The notes below the pieces were generated by a model, which saw nothing but the letters and a program-made list of their open reading frames with translations, did no database searches and was not told the origin of the DNA. From Liolophura sinensis (Eukaryota; Mollusca; Polyplacophora; Chitonida; Chitonidae): a DNA stretch of 64,000 nt. Location: contig NC_088303.1 in the NCBI RefSeq assembly GCF_032854445.1, forward strand, positions 35,841,501 to 35,905,500. Reading direction: 5' to 3'. Position 1 is the first letter of the stretch. The number at the start of each line of letters is the position of its first letter. Below, piece after piece: positions 12,601 through 23,259 of the stretch. Position numbers and translations under genes: made by a program.

Positions 12601-13011
12601 TCATGGAAAAGCGTGTACAGCATCGCGACTGGGCGATATCATGACCGATTTTCGCTCACATACTGGCCACGTGGATAGCACAAACGTGGTCCCGTCTGGT
12701 TTGTCTGACACGAATTGGACGTGTATGGAATTATGGTAGTTTATGTGGAGAATCTGGCACGGTTTCGCAGTCCACAGGTTATAAATTTTTACAGCCCAGT
12801 CGAGCGATACAGGCTGCGAAACGACGATCCATGCAGTCCGGCCAGTGGATTGTACGCTAAATTGCAGTGACAACAGTTTGTCACTCAACTCCGGTGGAAT
12901 TAATAATCGAGCTAATCTTTTATGTTTTAAAAAAAGTATCACCGGCAAAAATAGATAAGGTTTGTCTGGGTTCCCGTTACGGGCTTCAAGGTACGGCATG
13001 CTGTCGGGCAT
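12601..13011 (-). CDS. Uncharacterised ORF, possible terminal exon or orphan gene
   Basis: This is the longest open frame in the window. From the ATG at 13,011 to the TGA at 12,601 it is 137 codons counting the stop, and the frame stays open upstream to about 13,091. A good minus-strand acceptor (cattcacacctcacctacag) lies about 20 bases upstream of the ATG, so the frame could be the last exon of a minus-strand gene. The translation is balanced, with several Pro, Trp and Lys residues and no low-complexity runs. It has no domain I recognise, no signal peptide and no clear membrane segment. No AATAAA is visible just beyond the stop. The region is more GC-rich than its surroundings, which by itself lowers stop frequency, and the plus strand alongside is also fairly open. 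Treat it as a candidate only. Confidence 0.25.
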   Translation of the reverse strand: MPDSMPYLEARNGNPDKPYLFLPVILFLKHKRLARLLIPPELSDKLLSLQFSVQSTGRTAWIVVSQPVSLDWAVKIYNLWTAKPCQILHINYHNSIHVQFVSDKPDGTTFVLSTWPVCERKSVMISPSRDAVHAFP

Positions 13012-13093
13012 CACGAGCGCACAGCGGCCTGTAGGTGAGGTGTGAATGAGTGGGGTTACAGGGCGGCTACAGGGCGGCCTTGCGGCCGTTGTA

Positions 13094-13349
13094 TTTATTT
13101 ATTTTTTGATTGGTGTTTTACGCCGTACTCAAGAATATTTCACTTATACGACGGCGGACAGCATTATAGTGGGTGGAAACCTGGCAGAGCCCGGGAGAAA
13201 CCAACGACCATCCGCAGGTTGCTGAAAGACCTTCCCACGTGCGGTCGGAGAGGAAGCCAGCATGAACTAGACTTGAACTCACGGCGACCGCATTGGTGAG
13301 AGACTCCTGGGTCATTACGCTGCGCTAGTGCGCTAACCAGGGATGCCCC
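13094..13349 (-). repeat. Full-length tRNA-derived SINE (family 1) with target-site duplication
   Basis: On the minus strand the head at 13,349 runs ggcatccctggttagcgcac, with an A box (tggttagcgc) and a B box (gagttcaagtc). The conserved body follows (ctggcttcctctcc, cacgtgggaaggtc, tttctcccgggctctgcc, cgtcgtataagtgaaatatt), then the tail cttgagtacggcgtaaaac with ATAAATAAATA. The flanks GCGGCCGTTGTA (13,082-13,093) and GCGGCTGTTGTA (13,350-13,361) form a 12-base target-site duplication with one mismatch. This family is widespread in mollusc sequences. Confidence 0.9.
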
Positions 13350-13361
13350 GCGGCTGTTGTA

Positions 13362-13723
13362 GGGCAAAAGCTAGCGGCCCTCAACAGTTCATGGTGTCAC
13401 AGTCTGGTGTTTCAAACAAGCAAGTGGCTAAACAACTTCTGCATTCCGAGAGTGAAAATCCGGACGTCTTTTCTTTTTCGTTTGTCTTTTTGGAGGGATA
13501 TTACAAGGGTGTTCCTTTGGCCATTTCTTTTAGAGGGCATGGCTCATACGATTACGATCGAGTCCCCCGTAAATCAAAGGGTTTGAATGAGAGCTGGTCC
13601 ATATTTTCTCAATCTGTGGCATCTTTAGGCCATGTATGTGTAAAGTGTCCTGCCTTGTGTTATTGCAGTCGCAAGCCACACTTTGGGCATGAAATAATCT
13701 TGAAATTAGCTGTAAAAGTATAG
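13362..13723 (+). other. Plus-strand open frame interrupted upstream by the SINE
   Basis: An open frame runs from the SINE head to a TAG at 13,721-13,723. If the SINE and one target-site copy are removed, it joins in frame with the open stretch 13,039-13,093 to give about 138 codons. The first ATG in the right-hand part is at about 13,391. I do not recognise the translation and see no clear splice acceptor. It may be a chance frame in GC-rich DNA, or a remnant of a transcribed unit broken by the insertion. Confidence 0.15.
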
Positions 13724-13729
13724 CTATAC

Positions 13730-14370
13730 TGTCTCCTGTTCTCTGTGTTGTACACATAGCGAAGTCTCAGATGCCTGAAGCGAATGACCAGGTCACCGGT
13801 CGCTCGATCGCCCGTAACGCGAGTAGATATTCTGATGTTTGATCACCAAATTCGACCGTTTTTCTTCCGCTTTCAACGTTTTAAGTAGTGATAGATTCAG
13901 GGGACATCAAGCCATCTATCTGCAGTTTGGAAGGCGGAGCACTGGGGACCTGCTTTAAATAATACGCAAATCCCCAAACATACATCCGCAATAATACAAA
14001 TGTTGAACAGGCATGCTGTGTTGTCATCACAATTAATGACGCCAGTTCAATTACTTGAGTCATTTTTGCCCTTCTTACTGATACTGTAGAAGAAAGGATC
14101 CGAAACAGAACGACGCTGTAGATTCCATCTGACCGATGGTGTTGATACGAGCGACTGGAGCTCTGGCTTATACCTCATAAGGTTTCGGCATTATAAATTA
14201 ATGAAAGGAAAAAATGATAACAAGAATAAAAAGCAAAGTCATTTTTTCTTATTCATAATCGCAATGCAATGTATATGTGACATTGCAATGCAAAGACTGC
14301 GCGTATTGCACATGCGCATGTACATACATGAATACCTTGAAGTAGAGGCCCACGAACTGGTCGTGGTCGT
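13730..14370. other. No gene recognised
   Basis: Unique-looking sequence with moderate CpG content and only short frames. Nothing supports a gene. Confidence 0.5.
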
Positions 14371-14374
14371 ACTC

Positions 14375-14630
14375 ATCTCTCCATCAAGGCGCAGGACCGC
14401 TTTGGTTAAAGCGTCCGCCTCGAAACCTTCGGACCTGGGATCAAACCAAGGTTGGGTCGTACATAAGACTTTGGCGCTCAGTGCTGACAGGTTACAGCAA
14501 GGAAAATGAACGGATTTTCTCGGTGCCAGAATAGTGCGAAGGGTAGGGTGTCCTGGGTGGAGTGTCTTGTCGTGTCTTTGGCATGATACTTCAGTGGCGC
14601 CAGGGACTCGTAGTATATGCACACACAACT
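14375..14630 (+). repeat. tRNA-derived SINE, family 3
   Basis: TGGTTAAAG at 14,403-14,411 fits an A box and gggatcaaacc at 14,437-14,447 fits a B box, about 35 bases apart as in tRNA-like promoters. A body follows (cataagactttggcgctcag, acaggttacagcaaggaaa, gtgtcttgtcgtgtctttgg, catgatacttcagtggcgcc). The head-to-body order gives plus orientation. The element is recognisable across mollusc genomes. No tRNA cloverleaf remains and frames across it are not coding. Confidence 0.75.
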
Positions 14631-14689
14631 ATTGACCCCTTGTCGTCACATGACTTATTAAGCATGGCATCAGGGCCTAAGCATACATG

Positions 14690-14755
14690 CACATACTTAC
14701 AAGACAGCGCCAGCTAGAACATTCCAGTTGTGGGTTCAATTCCGATCTGAGAAAA
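14690..14755 (+). repeat. Weak tRNA-like B box, possible SINE head
   Basis: ggttcaattcc at 14,733-14,743 fits a B box, but no convincing A box or body follows. It lies directly downstream of the family 3 SINE. Confidence 0.25.
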
Positions 14756-15044
14756 GGAATGCATGTCTCTATAGCCATACAAAAGGAATCCGTGCATTTC
14801 CCCGTTTTTACTGTAATCTGTATGGCTTTGATACTAAAAGTAATCGGTTACGCCGATGAGACTAATGGAAACGTTCTTCCACCAGGAAGGTTTGGATATC
14901 TACTTAACATATTTATGTATAAAGATCGTCAGTAACTTGTCAAGGATCGGTGCGTTATCCTGGGCACTTTGATTCTTTTCAACAACAACACTGACCAGCA
15001 TCGTAAGCCTATAAGGCGTGAAGGAAATGATAAAATATATATTG

Positions 15045-15275
15045 TTTTTCGTTTTGGTATTTATTGTCCCATTGGATTACTTGAGAATACTTCACTTATA
15101 CGACGGGGGAGGAGAGGTGGGAGGAAACCGGGCCCACCCCGGGGGAAACTAACGAGCATTCGCAGGTCGATGACAGGCCTTCCTATTACGACCTGAGAAG
15201 AAGCCAGAAGGAGTTGGACTTGAACTCATTGGTGAGAGGCTCCTGCGCTGAACACTTGGCCACTGAGACCACCTA
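15045..15275 (-). repeat. Diverged SINE family 1 copy
   Basis: The plus-strand words cttgagaatacttcacttat, acgacggggg, gaggaaaccgggcccacccc, cattcgcaggtcgatgacag and ggacttgaactcattggtga follow the order of the 13,094-13,349 element. The orientation is the same (tail at left, head at right). The middle carries substitutions and small deletions. Confidence 0.75.
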
Positions 15276-15384
15276 ATAAAAGATATATGAACTATGACTA
15301 TAAGTCATGCGTGCTTAACATTTGCAATACTACCATGAACTGGAGTGGAACCTTGAGGACACATTTTATATATTTACCTGTACT

Positions 15385-15785
15385 AATATATTTATTCATT
15401 TCATTTTTGTTTAGTGTTGTTCTGAAAATGTTTCTGTTATACGATTGCGGTCAGTTTTTATGGGTGGACGAAACCTGAGTGCTCTGAATATCATTAACCT
15501 TAATTGGCAATTACATTTAATTGATTAAATTTCCCACGTTTAATGTGTATAAGCCAACCGTATTCGTGGTCTTCAACGAAAGCTCTAAACCGGCCAGTCA
15601 ACAGATTGGTGGAGGAATGTTTGATCCAACTCAACCAGCCACACTAGCGTCGACTATTGTCACCAAGCCCCTATGAACAATGAGAGCGGGAAAAGCACAA
15701 ATTCGGTGAACAAAACATGGGATTGAACCTGCACATGGTGTGTCTGGGTGCGATTGAAAGAAAAGCGTCTTCTCCACGCGAATGT
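15385..15785 (-). repeat. Diverged SINE family 2 copy
   Basis: ttatacgattgcggtcagtt, ttatgggtggacgaaacctg, aaatttcccacgtttaatgt and cattcgtgg-like words align with the 6.92-7.27 kb element, followed by a right-hand part (ggattgaacctgcacatggt) that would be the B-box side of the minus-strand head. It is old and interrupted, with no coding potential. Confidence 0.6.
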
Positions 15786-15984
15786 AACGCGTTGCCGCCA
15801 TAGTTTATGATTGAGGAATACGTTTTCAGAAGATCACATACCATGGTTTCTAAACAAAATGTCAGTACGGTGCATGTTGCCTTCGTAGGCCTACTAGTAC
15901 TTTGTAATATTGTATAGTTTCCCATGCGGTTGTCTACAGGGAAAAAAAGCTTTTTTTGTTCTGGTTAGAAACATTTTTGTTGTT

Positions 15985-16105
15985 ATTGTTGTTCTTTTTC
16001 TTCTTCTTCTTATTATTATTATTGTTATTATTATTGTTGTTGTTGTTGTTTGTTGTTGTTATATTTATTATTATATTATTATTACTTTTATTTTTATTTT
16101 GTTAT
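15985..16105. repeat. Compound TTC/TTA/TTG trinucleotide tract
   Basis: Successive runs of ttc, tta and ttg triplets, with interruptions, cover about 120 bases. The 79-codon frame over it encodes only I, V, L and F runs and is an artefact. Confidence 0.85.
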
Positions 16106-16109
16106 CATC

Positions 16110-17690
16110 ACCATCTTATCGGCATATAACAACTTTTAACTATAATTAATTATCAGCTAATGTATATTTTCACATTTTTTATATTTTTTTGGAGGGGGAT
16201 CTACTTCTGTGTATGTCAATACGCATACATTAAGACCAGCTCTTGGTTTGATGGTTTTTCTGATACAGCCATTATTACATTTATTACTATGTACTTCATA
16301 TTAATAAAAAAGAACAAGAAGATTACATGCATTTCTTACACACTGTAAACTGGTCTCACTGGTAACACCAGAGTAACTATTTCTGACATCCCATACCGAT
16401 CCAGACTTCCTGTCTAAATGTAAAGCCCTGCTCATAGTCTTGATATTTATTTGCATGGGGCATATAACGTCGCCTTCCTCTTTATTTTGGTCCTTTGACG
16501 ACGATGTCTTCAAGCTGCTAGCAGGTCGGTTCCATTGGTGACATATACATACATGTACACGTATTTATAAAGCGTGGAACGCCATAGCGCCGAAGAAACC
16601 AGATATATGACACACCGACCCTGAGCTCCGGAATATCCAAGTTGTCTTAGAATTAAATCTTACCCGTATAACAGTTACGAAAACACCATGCTTTTAAAAA
16701 CTCCAGGCATGGCAGAGATGGAAAAACTCCGTGCCATAGATCATTGGTTAAGTCTATATACAGTTACCTTCAACGCGATAAAAATGTATCCAATCCTCTT
16801 CATCGTATTTACCCTATTTCGTGAAACTTGTCGCATATGAAACAGTGCGATTTTAGTGCGAATTTCGCGCCTTTTGAATTTGACTTTGGAGGCAAAAGTA
16901 TACAAGACTGGTTTGGTTTGGCGAGTGTCAGGACTTCACAAAAAGTTTAATGTACTCATGGCATAATTAATCATTACTGCTTCAATGTATTACACATGAT
17001 ACTACCCAAAATATGCTTGAATGTAAGCATCTTACCAACATGGAAAAGCTAGAGGAATTACAGAGTATGTGACAATCACATGTGGTCGAGTAATTTCAGG
17101 AAACAATTCCACGACCAAACATATACAGCTCTACAGCTCGTGTTACTAGTATATCTGAGAGTGTCTCTCCACGCAGATGTTGTGCACACACATGGAGTAT
17201 ATAGTATCGACTCCCCTACTCCCCACAGACCAGGTCGGAAAGTATTGAGTTTCGGTTTCCTGAGTTGAAGAGCGGCTAACCATCTGTTGAGCGACAACAT
17301 AGCAGGACATTTCGCTATCAAAGAATGGCATTGGGTACACGGTGGTAAGTCAACAGGAAATAAACTATCCCCGTTTAGGAAACCAGGAAATTCTAACCAT
17401 GTCACGCGTTATATACAAGTACTCGCTTACACTGCTATAAAGACATGCATGTATGCCCTTTATAATTATATTTCTTGCAGACAGTGTCGTTCATAGCCAC
17501 ATAGGTGACAAACACGCGAACATGAATACATTGTGGGGTGAATTGTGAATTGAAGAGTTCTTTCTCATGCTTTAAGGGAATGAGTGTCGGATAGTGCTTA
17601 CAATCGATTGCCCTATTTGAGATATTGCTCTGGACCTGCAAAATCCCATATATATGTCTTTTCTTTGTTGTACAAGACAGTGGAAATATT
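16110..17690. other. No gene recognised
   Basis: Ordinary AT-rich sequence with typical left-half CpG density. A 109-codon minus-strand frame at 17,076-17,405 overlaps open frames on the plus strand and shows no motif or splice context, so it is not called. Confidence 0.5.
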
Positions 17691-17704
17691 TCTTTCTTTC
17701 TTTC

Positions 17705-17705
<1 letters not shown>

Positions 17706-17797
<92 letters not shown>

Positions 17798-17798
17798 T
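17706..17798. repeat. (TTA)n microsatellite
   Basis: About 31 uninterrupted TTA triplets. The poly-Tyr, poly-Leu and poly-Ile frames across it are artefacts. The purity suggests it is polymorphic. Confidence 0.98.
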
Positions 17799-18230
17799 AT
17801 AAATTTATTATTTGGACGTCTTGGATGGTCTGGTACAAAGCGATCGTTGCCTCAATTGATTGTAACAACCTCAATTGATTGTCACTACCGTGACAGCACG
17901 TGCGTTTATTACGCATGTGTTGCCGCGTTAGTTATGTGCCACTATAATATAGATGTATATATAAATAGGCAACAGCTATATCAGTGCCATTTTCATGTCT
18001 CGGTAGCATGTAATCCGCGTGCATAAATGAAATGCATTGGTATGGTCTGTCAGCCAACCAATAGATCAATGTGAATACAGTAATCAATGAAACCATGGAA
18101 TCGATCAAGCACTAAGAGTGAGATTGTGGGTAACAAAACAGTACTTTGGGAGAGCTGCAATAACTTAGTTCTTGGATATACCTGTTTGTTTGTTTTTTAT
18201 ACTCAAGACGTTTAAATGTTGATACATGAG

Positions 18231-18380
18231 CAAAACAGGTATGTGGAAAGAACAGGTATATGAACAGAGGAGGTGTATAAACATAGCAGGTATATGAACA
18301 GAACAGGTATATGAACAGAACATGTGTATGAATATAACAGGTGTATATACAGAACAGATATGTGAACAGAACAGGTTAAC
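18231..18380. repeat. 17-bp minisatellite (AACAGGTATATGAACAG)
   Basis: About eight imperfect copies of aacaggtatatgaacag, including two adjacent perfect ones near 18,285-18,322. Confidence 0.85.
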
Positions 18381-18859
18381 AAAAAAACAGTAAAAAAATT
18401 GAAATATGTATCGTGAGTTTTCGTGGAACAGTTATTCCATGTACATCAAAGGTATAAGAAAGTACAGAACAAATGTTCTATAGTTAAGTGGCATTTTTCT
18501 GACCTCTGCGTTACTGGAGATTGGGAGCTAGGCCAAATTACAAGTACCGATACTGATAAGCCATGGCTTGTACAAGTACACTCGAGTTTGGTCAGAGCTG
18601 TAAACCATACAAATCTACCTGCAGTAATACAGCTTAGAGCTGTCTTGAACAAACAGTAGTTAAGAATGACATATGGATGAATTCCGACATTGACTCGAGA
18701 AGCACGGGGCATTCAACAGGCACGGCAGAAGGAAATCAATAGACTGTCTTATAAAAACAAAGGTATTAAAACCGATGAGAACACAAGGGAGCGATACAGG
18801 TGTGCATGCCCAGGGGGAGGAGTTCGGGAAGGGAGGGCATATTGAGTGTTACTGAACGA

Positions 18860-19105
18860 ATATCTGTGGGAACGAATGAATAAACGAATGAATGGGTAGA
18901 CAGATAAACAGGTATATAGGTGGAAAATATTTGGGTGAACTTGGATAACTGGGAGGATGAATAGCTGGTTGGATTTGTTGAGGAATGATTGATATATAAG
19001 TCTATCAATTTTTGGTTGAGTGAATGGATGGATGAGTAGATGGGCGGAGGAATGGAGGCGTGTCTGGATGGATGGACGGATGGAGGAATGGATGAATTTG
19101 TACGT
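18860..19105. repeat. Degenerate GAAT/GGAT tetranucleotide tract
   Basis: Runs such as gaatgaataaacgaatgaat and tggatggatggacggatgga dominate this stretch. The Ser/His/Pro-rich frames of up to 121 codons on the minus strand come from the repeat and are not genes. Confidence 0.8.
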
Positions 19106-19119
19106 GGTACGCATAATAA

Positions 19120-20320
19120 ATGGCTAAGTCGCTTTTATTACATAAAGATACTGGAGCCGTCGTGCTACAGGAGTGTGTAATTTGCTATTAGTTAAGCATT
19201 CACGCGAACAGTTATAATAAAACCTTAACAGAACGGAACGGAATTGAGAAGAGACAGTGTTTCACTCGGCTACGTCAGTCCATTTGCCGTTTATCACTGT
19301 CTTCACTCCTCTGGTTTTACTCTCTATGCTGTACTTCTTTTATTCTATTTTTTTCTCGCATCAACCAGGATTCTGTCGGTGGACTAAGCATCCTCGAAGC
19401 CTGGTCCATTTGCATTGTTTTAATTTTATTGCATGTTACGACAGAGCATTTTAAGTATTTCTAGACCAGTGATCTCTAATAAATTGTAATTAACATCACT
19501 GTATATTTTTAGTTATTTCTGCTTAAGCCATGGCGCTAGGGGCGTGTAATTTGCTATACTCTTCAACCATTTGCATGAACAGCTAGAATAAGTTCTAACT
19601 GAGGTAAACTGGCAAGAAGCCATATTGGTCTGGTTTTACTCCCATTGCTTTACGTCTTTAACTATATCACAGGCTATATTGTGGATACACGTTGGTTTCA
19701 TTCATCGCGCCCATCATTGTGCCAGTGAGAAGCCGTATTCATTCACCTGCATAATATCAAAATGTGTTTTTCAGTTTGGTATGTGGACATTTGTTAAACG
19801 TGATATTATATTAAACAATTTTTGGGATATTTGTGTTGAAATTATTTTAAGAATGTCCAGATACATTTTTAACTATTACATATGTGCTACAGACATATAC
19901 TAGTATGTATGTTGTCTTTAGTCGACTATTGCATAAACGTCTGCAAGGACATGGTTATATAAGTTGTAGCGCTTACCACCAAATCCTTTTGATGAAGTTT
20001 CAATAAAATAAGTTTAAGCTAAGCTAAATTAAACGATGTTTTCAAGGTAGTCTTCACAAACGGCAACATATACAGTATTGGGACGTCCACACATATCCTG
20101 ATAACCACAATGCCGGTTACTGCAGCCTAACTTTTACATAACTAAGACTTCAAGATTTTGAAATTCATACGTGTTAATAGTTTTATCTTTTATTTATCGA
20201 TGGGGTGTGCTGTCTTGTCTACACAGAGTCTATGCGCACTAACCCTGTAGTTTCGCTTATATTCCACTTAAAGTGTTGTTTTCGTAATTTTCAGCCGCTT
20301 GCAGTATAAGGATTAAGGTG
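19120..20320. other. No gene recognised
   Basis: AT-rich, with two loosely similar segments (ggagccgtcgtgctacagga and gtgtaatttgctat near 19,150-19,190; ggcgcta and ggggcgtgtaatttgctata near 19,530-19,560). These suggest an old local duplication. No exon is supportable. Confidence 0.45.
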
Positions 20321-20329
20321 GCAACCTCT

Positions 20330-20546
20330 GTTCCAGTTTTTGTTGGATCTGCTGCGTCGGCAAGGGACGGGGTTTGTCAGGTACCCGGCGAAGAGCGTTG
20401 GTTTTACTTCAGGTACCCGGCGAAGAGCGTTGGTTTTACTCCGGGCACTCCAGTTACCTCCGCCGGAGAAACTGGCCGCCTTCGTATGTAAATAAACACA
20501 TGCTTGAGTACGGCATTAAACTCCGATCAAATGAGTAAATAAAGAC
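20330..20546 (+). repeat. SINE (family 4) with a 32-bp internal duplication
   Basis: The element ends in cttgagtacggcattaaact followed by gatcaaatgagtaaataaa, the same tail type as family 1. The body differs (cccggcgaagagcgttggtt, gggcactccagttacctccg, gaaactggccgcc). Units 20,378-20,409 and 20,410-20,441 are tandem copies of 32 bases, differing only at the last base. The tail at the right end gives plus orientation. Confidence 0.8.
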
Positions 20547-20567
20547 AAGCATAAATATAGTATTACT

Positions 20568-20815
20568 TACAACCCATGGTCAACTGTTACAATCCATGAT
20601 CAATTGTCACAGTCCATGGTCAATTGATAGCCTACAGCATATGTTCAGTTGGTACAGTCCGTTATCAATTGTTACAGACCATTTAAAATTGTTACAGTCC
20701 ATGGTCAGGTGGATTTTACAGCCTATGGTCAATTGTTACAGCCTATGGTCAATTGTTACAGCCTATGATCAATTGTTACACCCTATGGCCAATTGTTACA
20801 CCCTAATGTCACTCA
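20568..20815. repeat. 20-bp minisatellite (TACAGCCTATGGTCAATTGT)
   Basis: About twelve copies of a 20-base unit. The best conserved lie at about 20,725-20,790 (acagcctatggtcaattgtt repeats). The array starts some 20 bases after the tail of the SINE at 20,330-20,546. The 88-codon frame over it is repeat-driven. Confidence 0.9.
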
Positions 20816-21784
20816 TAATACATAACCTGTATGACCGACTTCCTTGTATGATTTCAAAATAATCAATGACGGACAGTCTCTAGAAAGACAGTAATTTCAA
20901 ACAGGCCTAAACAACATGAGGTCTCAATTATTCCGTTATGATCTGTTTTAATTTGTTGTAATTGTCTTGGTTGGTAATGGCCTTCAGGTATAACTTGACC
21001 TTGGGTCAGTACGGAAGCAATGTAGAGATAGCAATTAACAATCAATAACAAATGGTTATCTTGTGCCAAACTAACCTCAGCACCCACGTGTATGTGTGTG
21101 TCTTTTTCTGGTGCTTTGGGAAACACTGTAGAATTGAACCGCATATTTAATTCATTTATTCATTGCATTATTCTTTTACTGACAGTTCTCGAGAATATTT
21201 CAATTATATATTGCACTTGTGAAGTTAACAGGTGGGAGAATCTGGCTTACACAGACGGGGGTTGGGGGTGGTTACACCGTTAATACAATTCCTTTCACAC
21301 CAATTTTCTATATCGTATCCGTGTTAAGAGATACACAAACGTTCCAAACGTAAACGTAAATTGATAAATTTCATAACCAAATACGCAACGAAATAACTGA
21401 CGAATTTGTCTGTGCATAAATAAAATAGGTAATACAGCTTAATGAGAAATCTTTTATTATAAAGGAAAATAATACAGTACAACACTTGCACCTATATATG
21501 TGTGTATCGAGGTTTATATGCACAAAGTATATAAGGATAACAAAATTACAAATAAGTTATCATTAATTATCGAGATTAATCCGATCAGATCCAGTGCTGA
21601 AAGGTTTCGAGAACAGCATTTTAGGAAATCAGTTACTTTCACCGATGTATCGTGGCTAAAGTGTGATAAATTTAAAGGGTTCGATCAAAGACTCGAAATC
21701 AGCCTACTTCAGTCAAGATTTAATATGGCTGACCTGGAATAAGACAGCATTAGTTGTGTATATTGTGGTTCATTTCTGTTTAAA

Positions 21785-21862
21785 GTAAAAGATGCGGTCG
21801 CTGTGAGCTCAAGTCGGCTTCCTCTCCGGTCGTACGTGGCAAGGTCTGCCTTCCTGTGACGT
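21785..21862 (+). repeat. SINE family 1 head fragment
   Basis: atgcggtcgctgtgagctca followed by agtcggcttcctctccggtc and gtacgtggcaaggtctgcc matches the B-box and proximal body of family 1 in plus orientation. The rest is missing, so the copy is truncated. Confidence 0.65.
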
Positions 21863-22229
21863 CAGGGTTCCTGGACTCTGATGGTATGGTCCATAAAGCT
21901 CACCTTAGAATTCAGATGTTTGAATGCCTTTAACTCTCTTCACATAGAACTTTAAAAAAAATAAATGAAAACTTATAAAATAACAACTTATAAAATGTCG
22001 TGTTACACAGTTTGAATAATGATTTCATTTAAGTGCTTAAATAATTCCTTGGGTCTTTCCGGCATCATCAAAAACTGTCGACTGTTTCTTTTTACATGGT
22101 ACTGTCCCAATTTCTTACTATAAACTGTGTGTTTTACTACTTCTTACGTGGCTTTTGTTGAACATTTCTTTGAGATTGGTATTGTGATCATTGACCTGGA
22201 ACGTTCAGTACGGTTCCTGATTGGTATAC

Positions 22230-22350
22230 GAATGTCTGTTATGAGGTTTATTCAGAATATGAATGCCTCTCTTATCAGATTTATAAGGAATACGAATATG
22301 TGTTGTGAGGTGTATAACGGATATGAATGATTCTCAGATGAGGTTTATAA
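22230..22350. repeat. Degenerate ~31-bp tandem repeat
   Basis: Four units begin gaatgtctg, gaatgcctc, gaatatgtg and gaatgattc, and each contains gaggttta/agattta and a final a-rich block. The weak M-x-F-I pattern in the overlapping 67-codon frame comes from the repeat. Confidence 0.6.
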
Positions 22351-23185
22351 CACCCTTTTCAAGAACTTGTCTCAAAAAGGGCGGTGTCCAGATCTATGTT
22401 TCCAGGAATACTGCCGGCCAGGCGTTGACTATACACGCACGTACATATACGGCCTTTCGTCAGGTAAATGATGTGACAAGCCAACTAGCCGCTTTCAACA
22501 TCAATTGTGAAGATTCCATATTCTAACATGAAGAAAATATTAGGTTTTCCCATAAATATATGCTGAAATATTGGCGTTTTGAATAACATACATGTCCACA
22601 GGACGTCTCCACAAATCCTTCATTTGAACTGTTTTTAAGTTTGCCTACTATTGAGAATGGTGCCAAAGAGCAAAACGTCCTTGGATTTGCCTTGGATCTA
22701 TACACTCAGTGTTACGTCATCCCGCTGTGTAGCCGGCACCAAATAATGGCCCTGCATGACTTCAGCGGCTTCATGCGCAGTCGCTAGGTAAATACCTTAC
22801 TCTAATAGACGTTGCCCACAGGACACCACACCAGAGCAAAATTAATTCTACCTAAACCTTTATCCAGGGCTAACCGAGCGGAATCTGACATCGACCATCT
22901 TCTACCCGATTGAGTCTACTGGAGCTATAATCCCTGGGGGGGTCCCATTCTAAAACGCACGTGATATCATCCTTTATATTTCAATAATTTCCGAGTGACG
23001 AAACTACAAAACTTGTAGACTAACTTTATTGTGAAATATAGCTCTGTGTGCATTGTGCTCATTTTATTTAAATGATTTAAGACGCACCACTGTCAGTTAA
23101 CATCTTTTAAGAAATTGGAAGGCGTTCATTTTTTTATGGTAGGCATTGCGTTTAACCACAGTCATTCATTAATTCTTTCGTAAAA

Positions 23186-23255
23186 TTTATTTATTGACTG
23201 ATATGTGTTTTATGCCGTATACTCAATGGCGTTATAATGGGCGGAACATTCTTTG
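23186..23255 (-). repeat. SINE family 1 tail fragment
   Basis: On plus, tttatttattgactgatatg, tgttttatgccgtatactca and cgttataatgggcggaac match the reversed tail of family 1 (ttatttatt..gattggtgttttacgccgta). Only the 3' part survives. Confidence 0.65.
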
Positions 23256-23259
23256 GTAA

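Noticed and set aside
14239-14628. 129-codon minus frame
   Set aside because: It is mostly antisense to the family 3 SINE.
17584-18026. Three plus-strand frames with poly-Tyr, poly-Leu or poly-Ile
   Set aside because: They only translate the TTA microsatellite.
18749-19114. 121-codon Ser/His/Pro-rich minus frame
   Set aside because: Driven by the GAAT/GGAT tetranucleotide tract.
20568-20815. CRISPR-like regular repeat array
   Set aside because: The units are contiguous without unique spacers and the context is an animal genome; it is a minisatellite.
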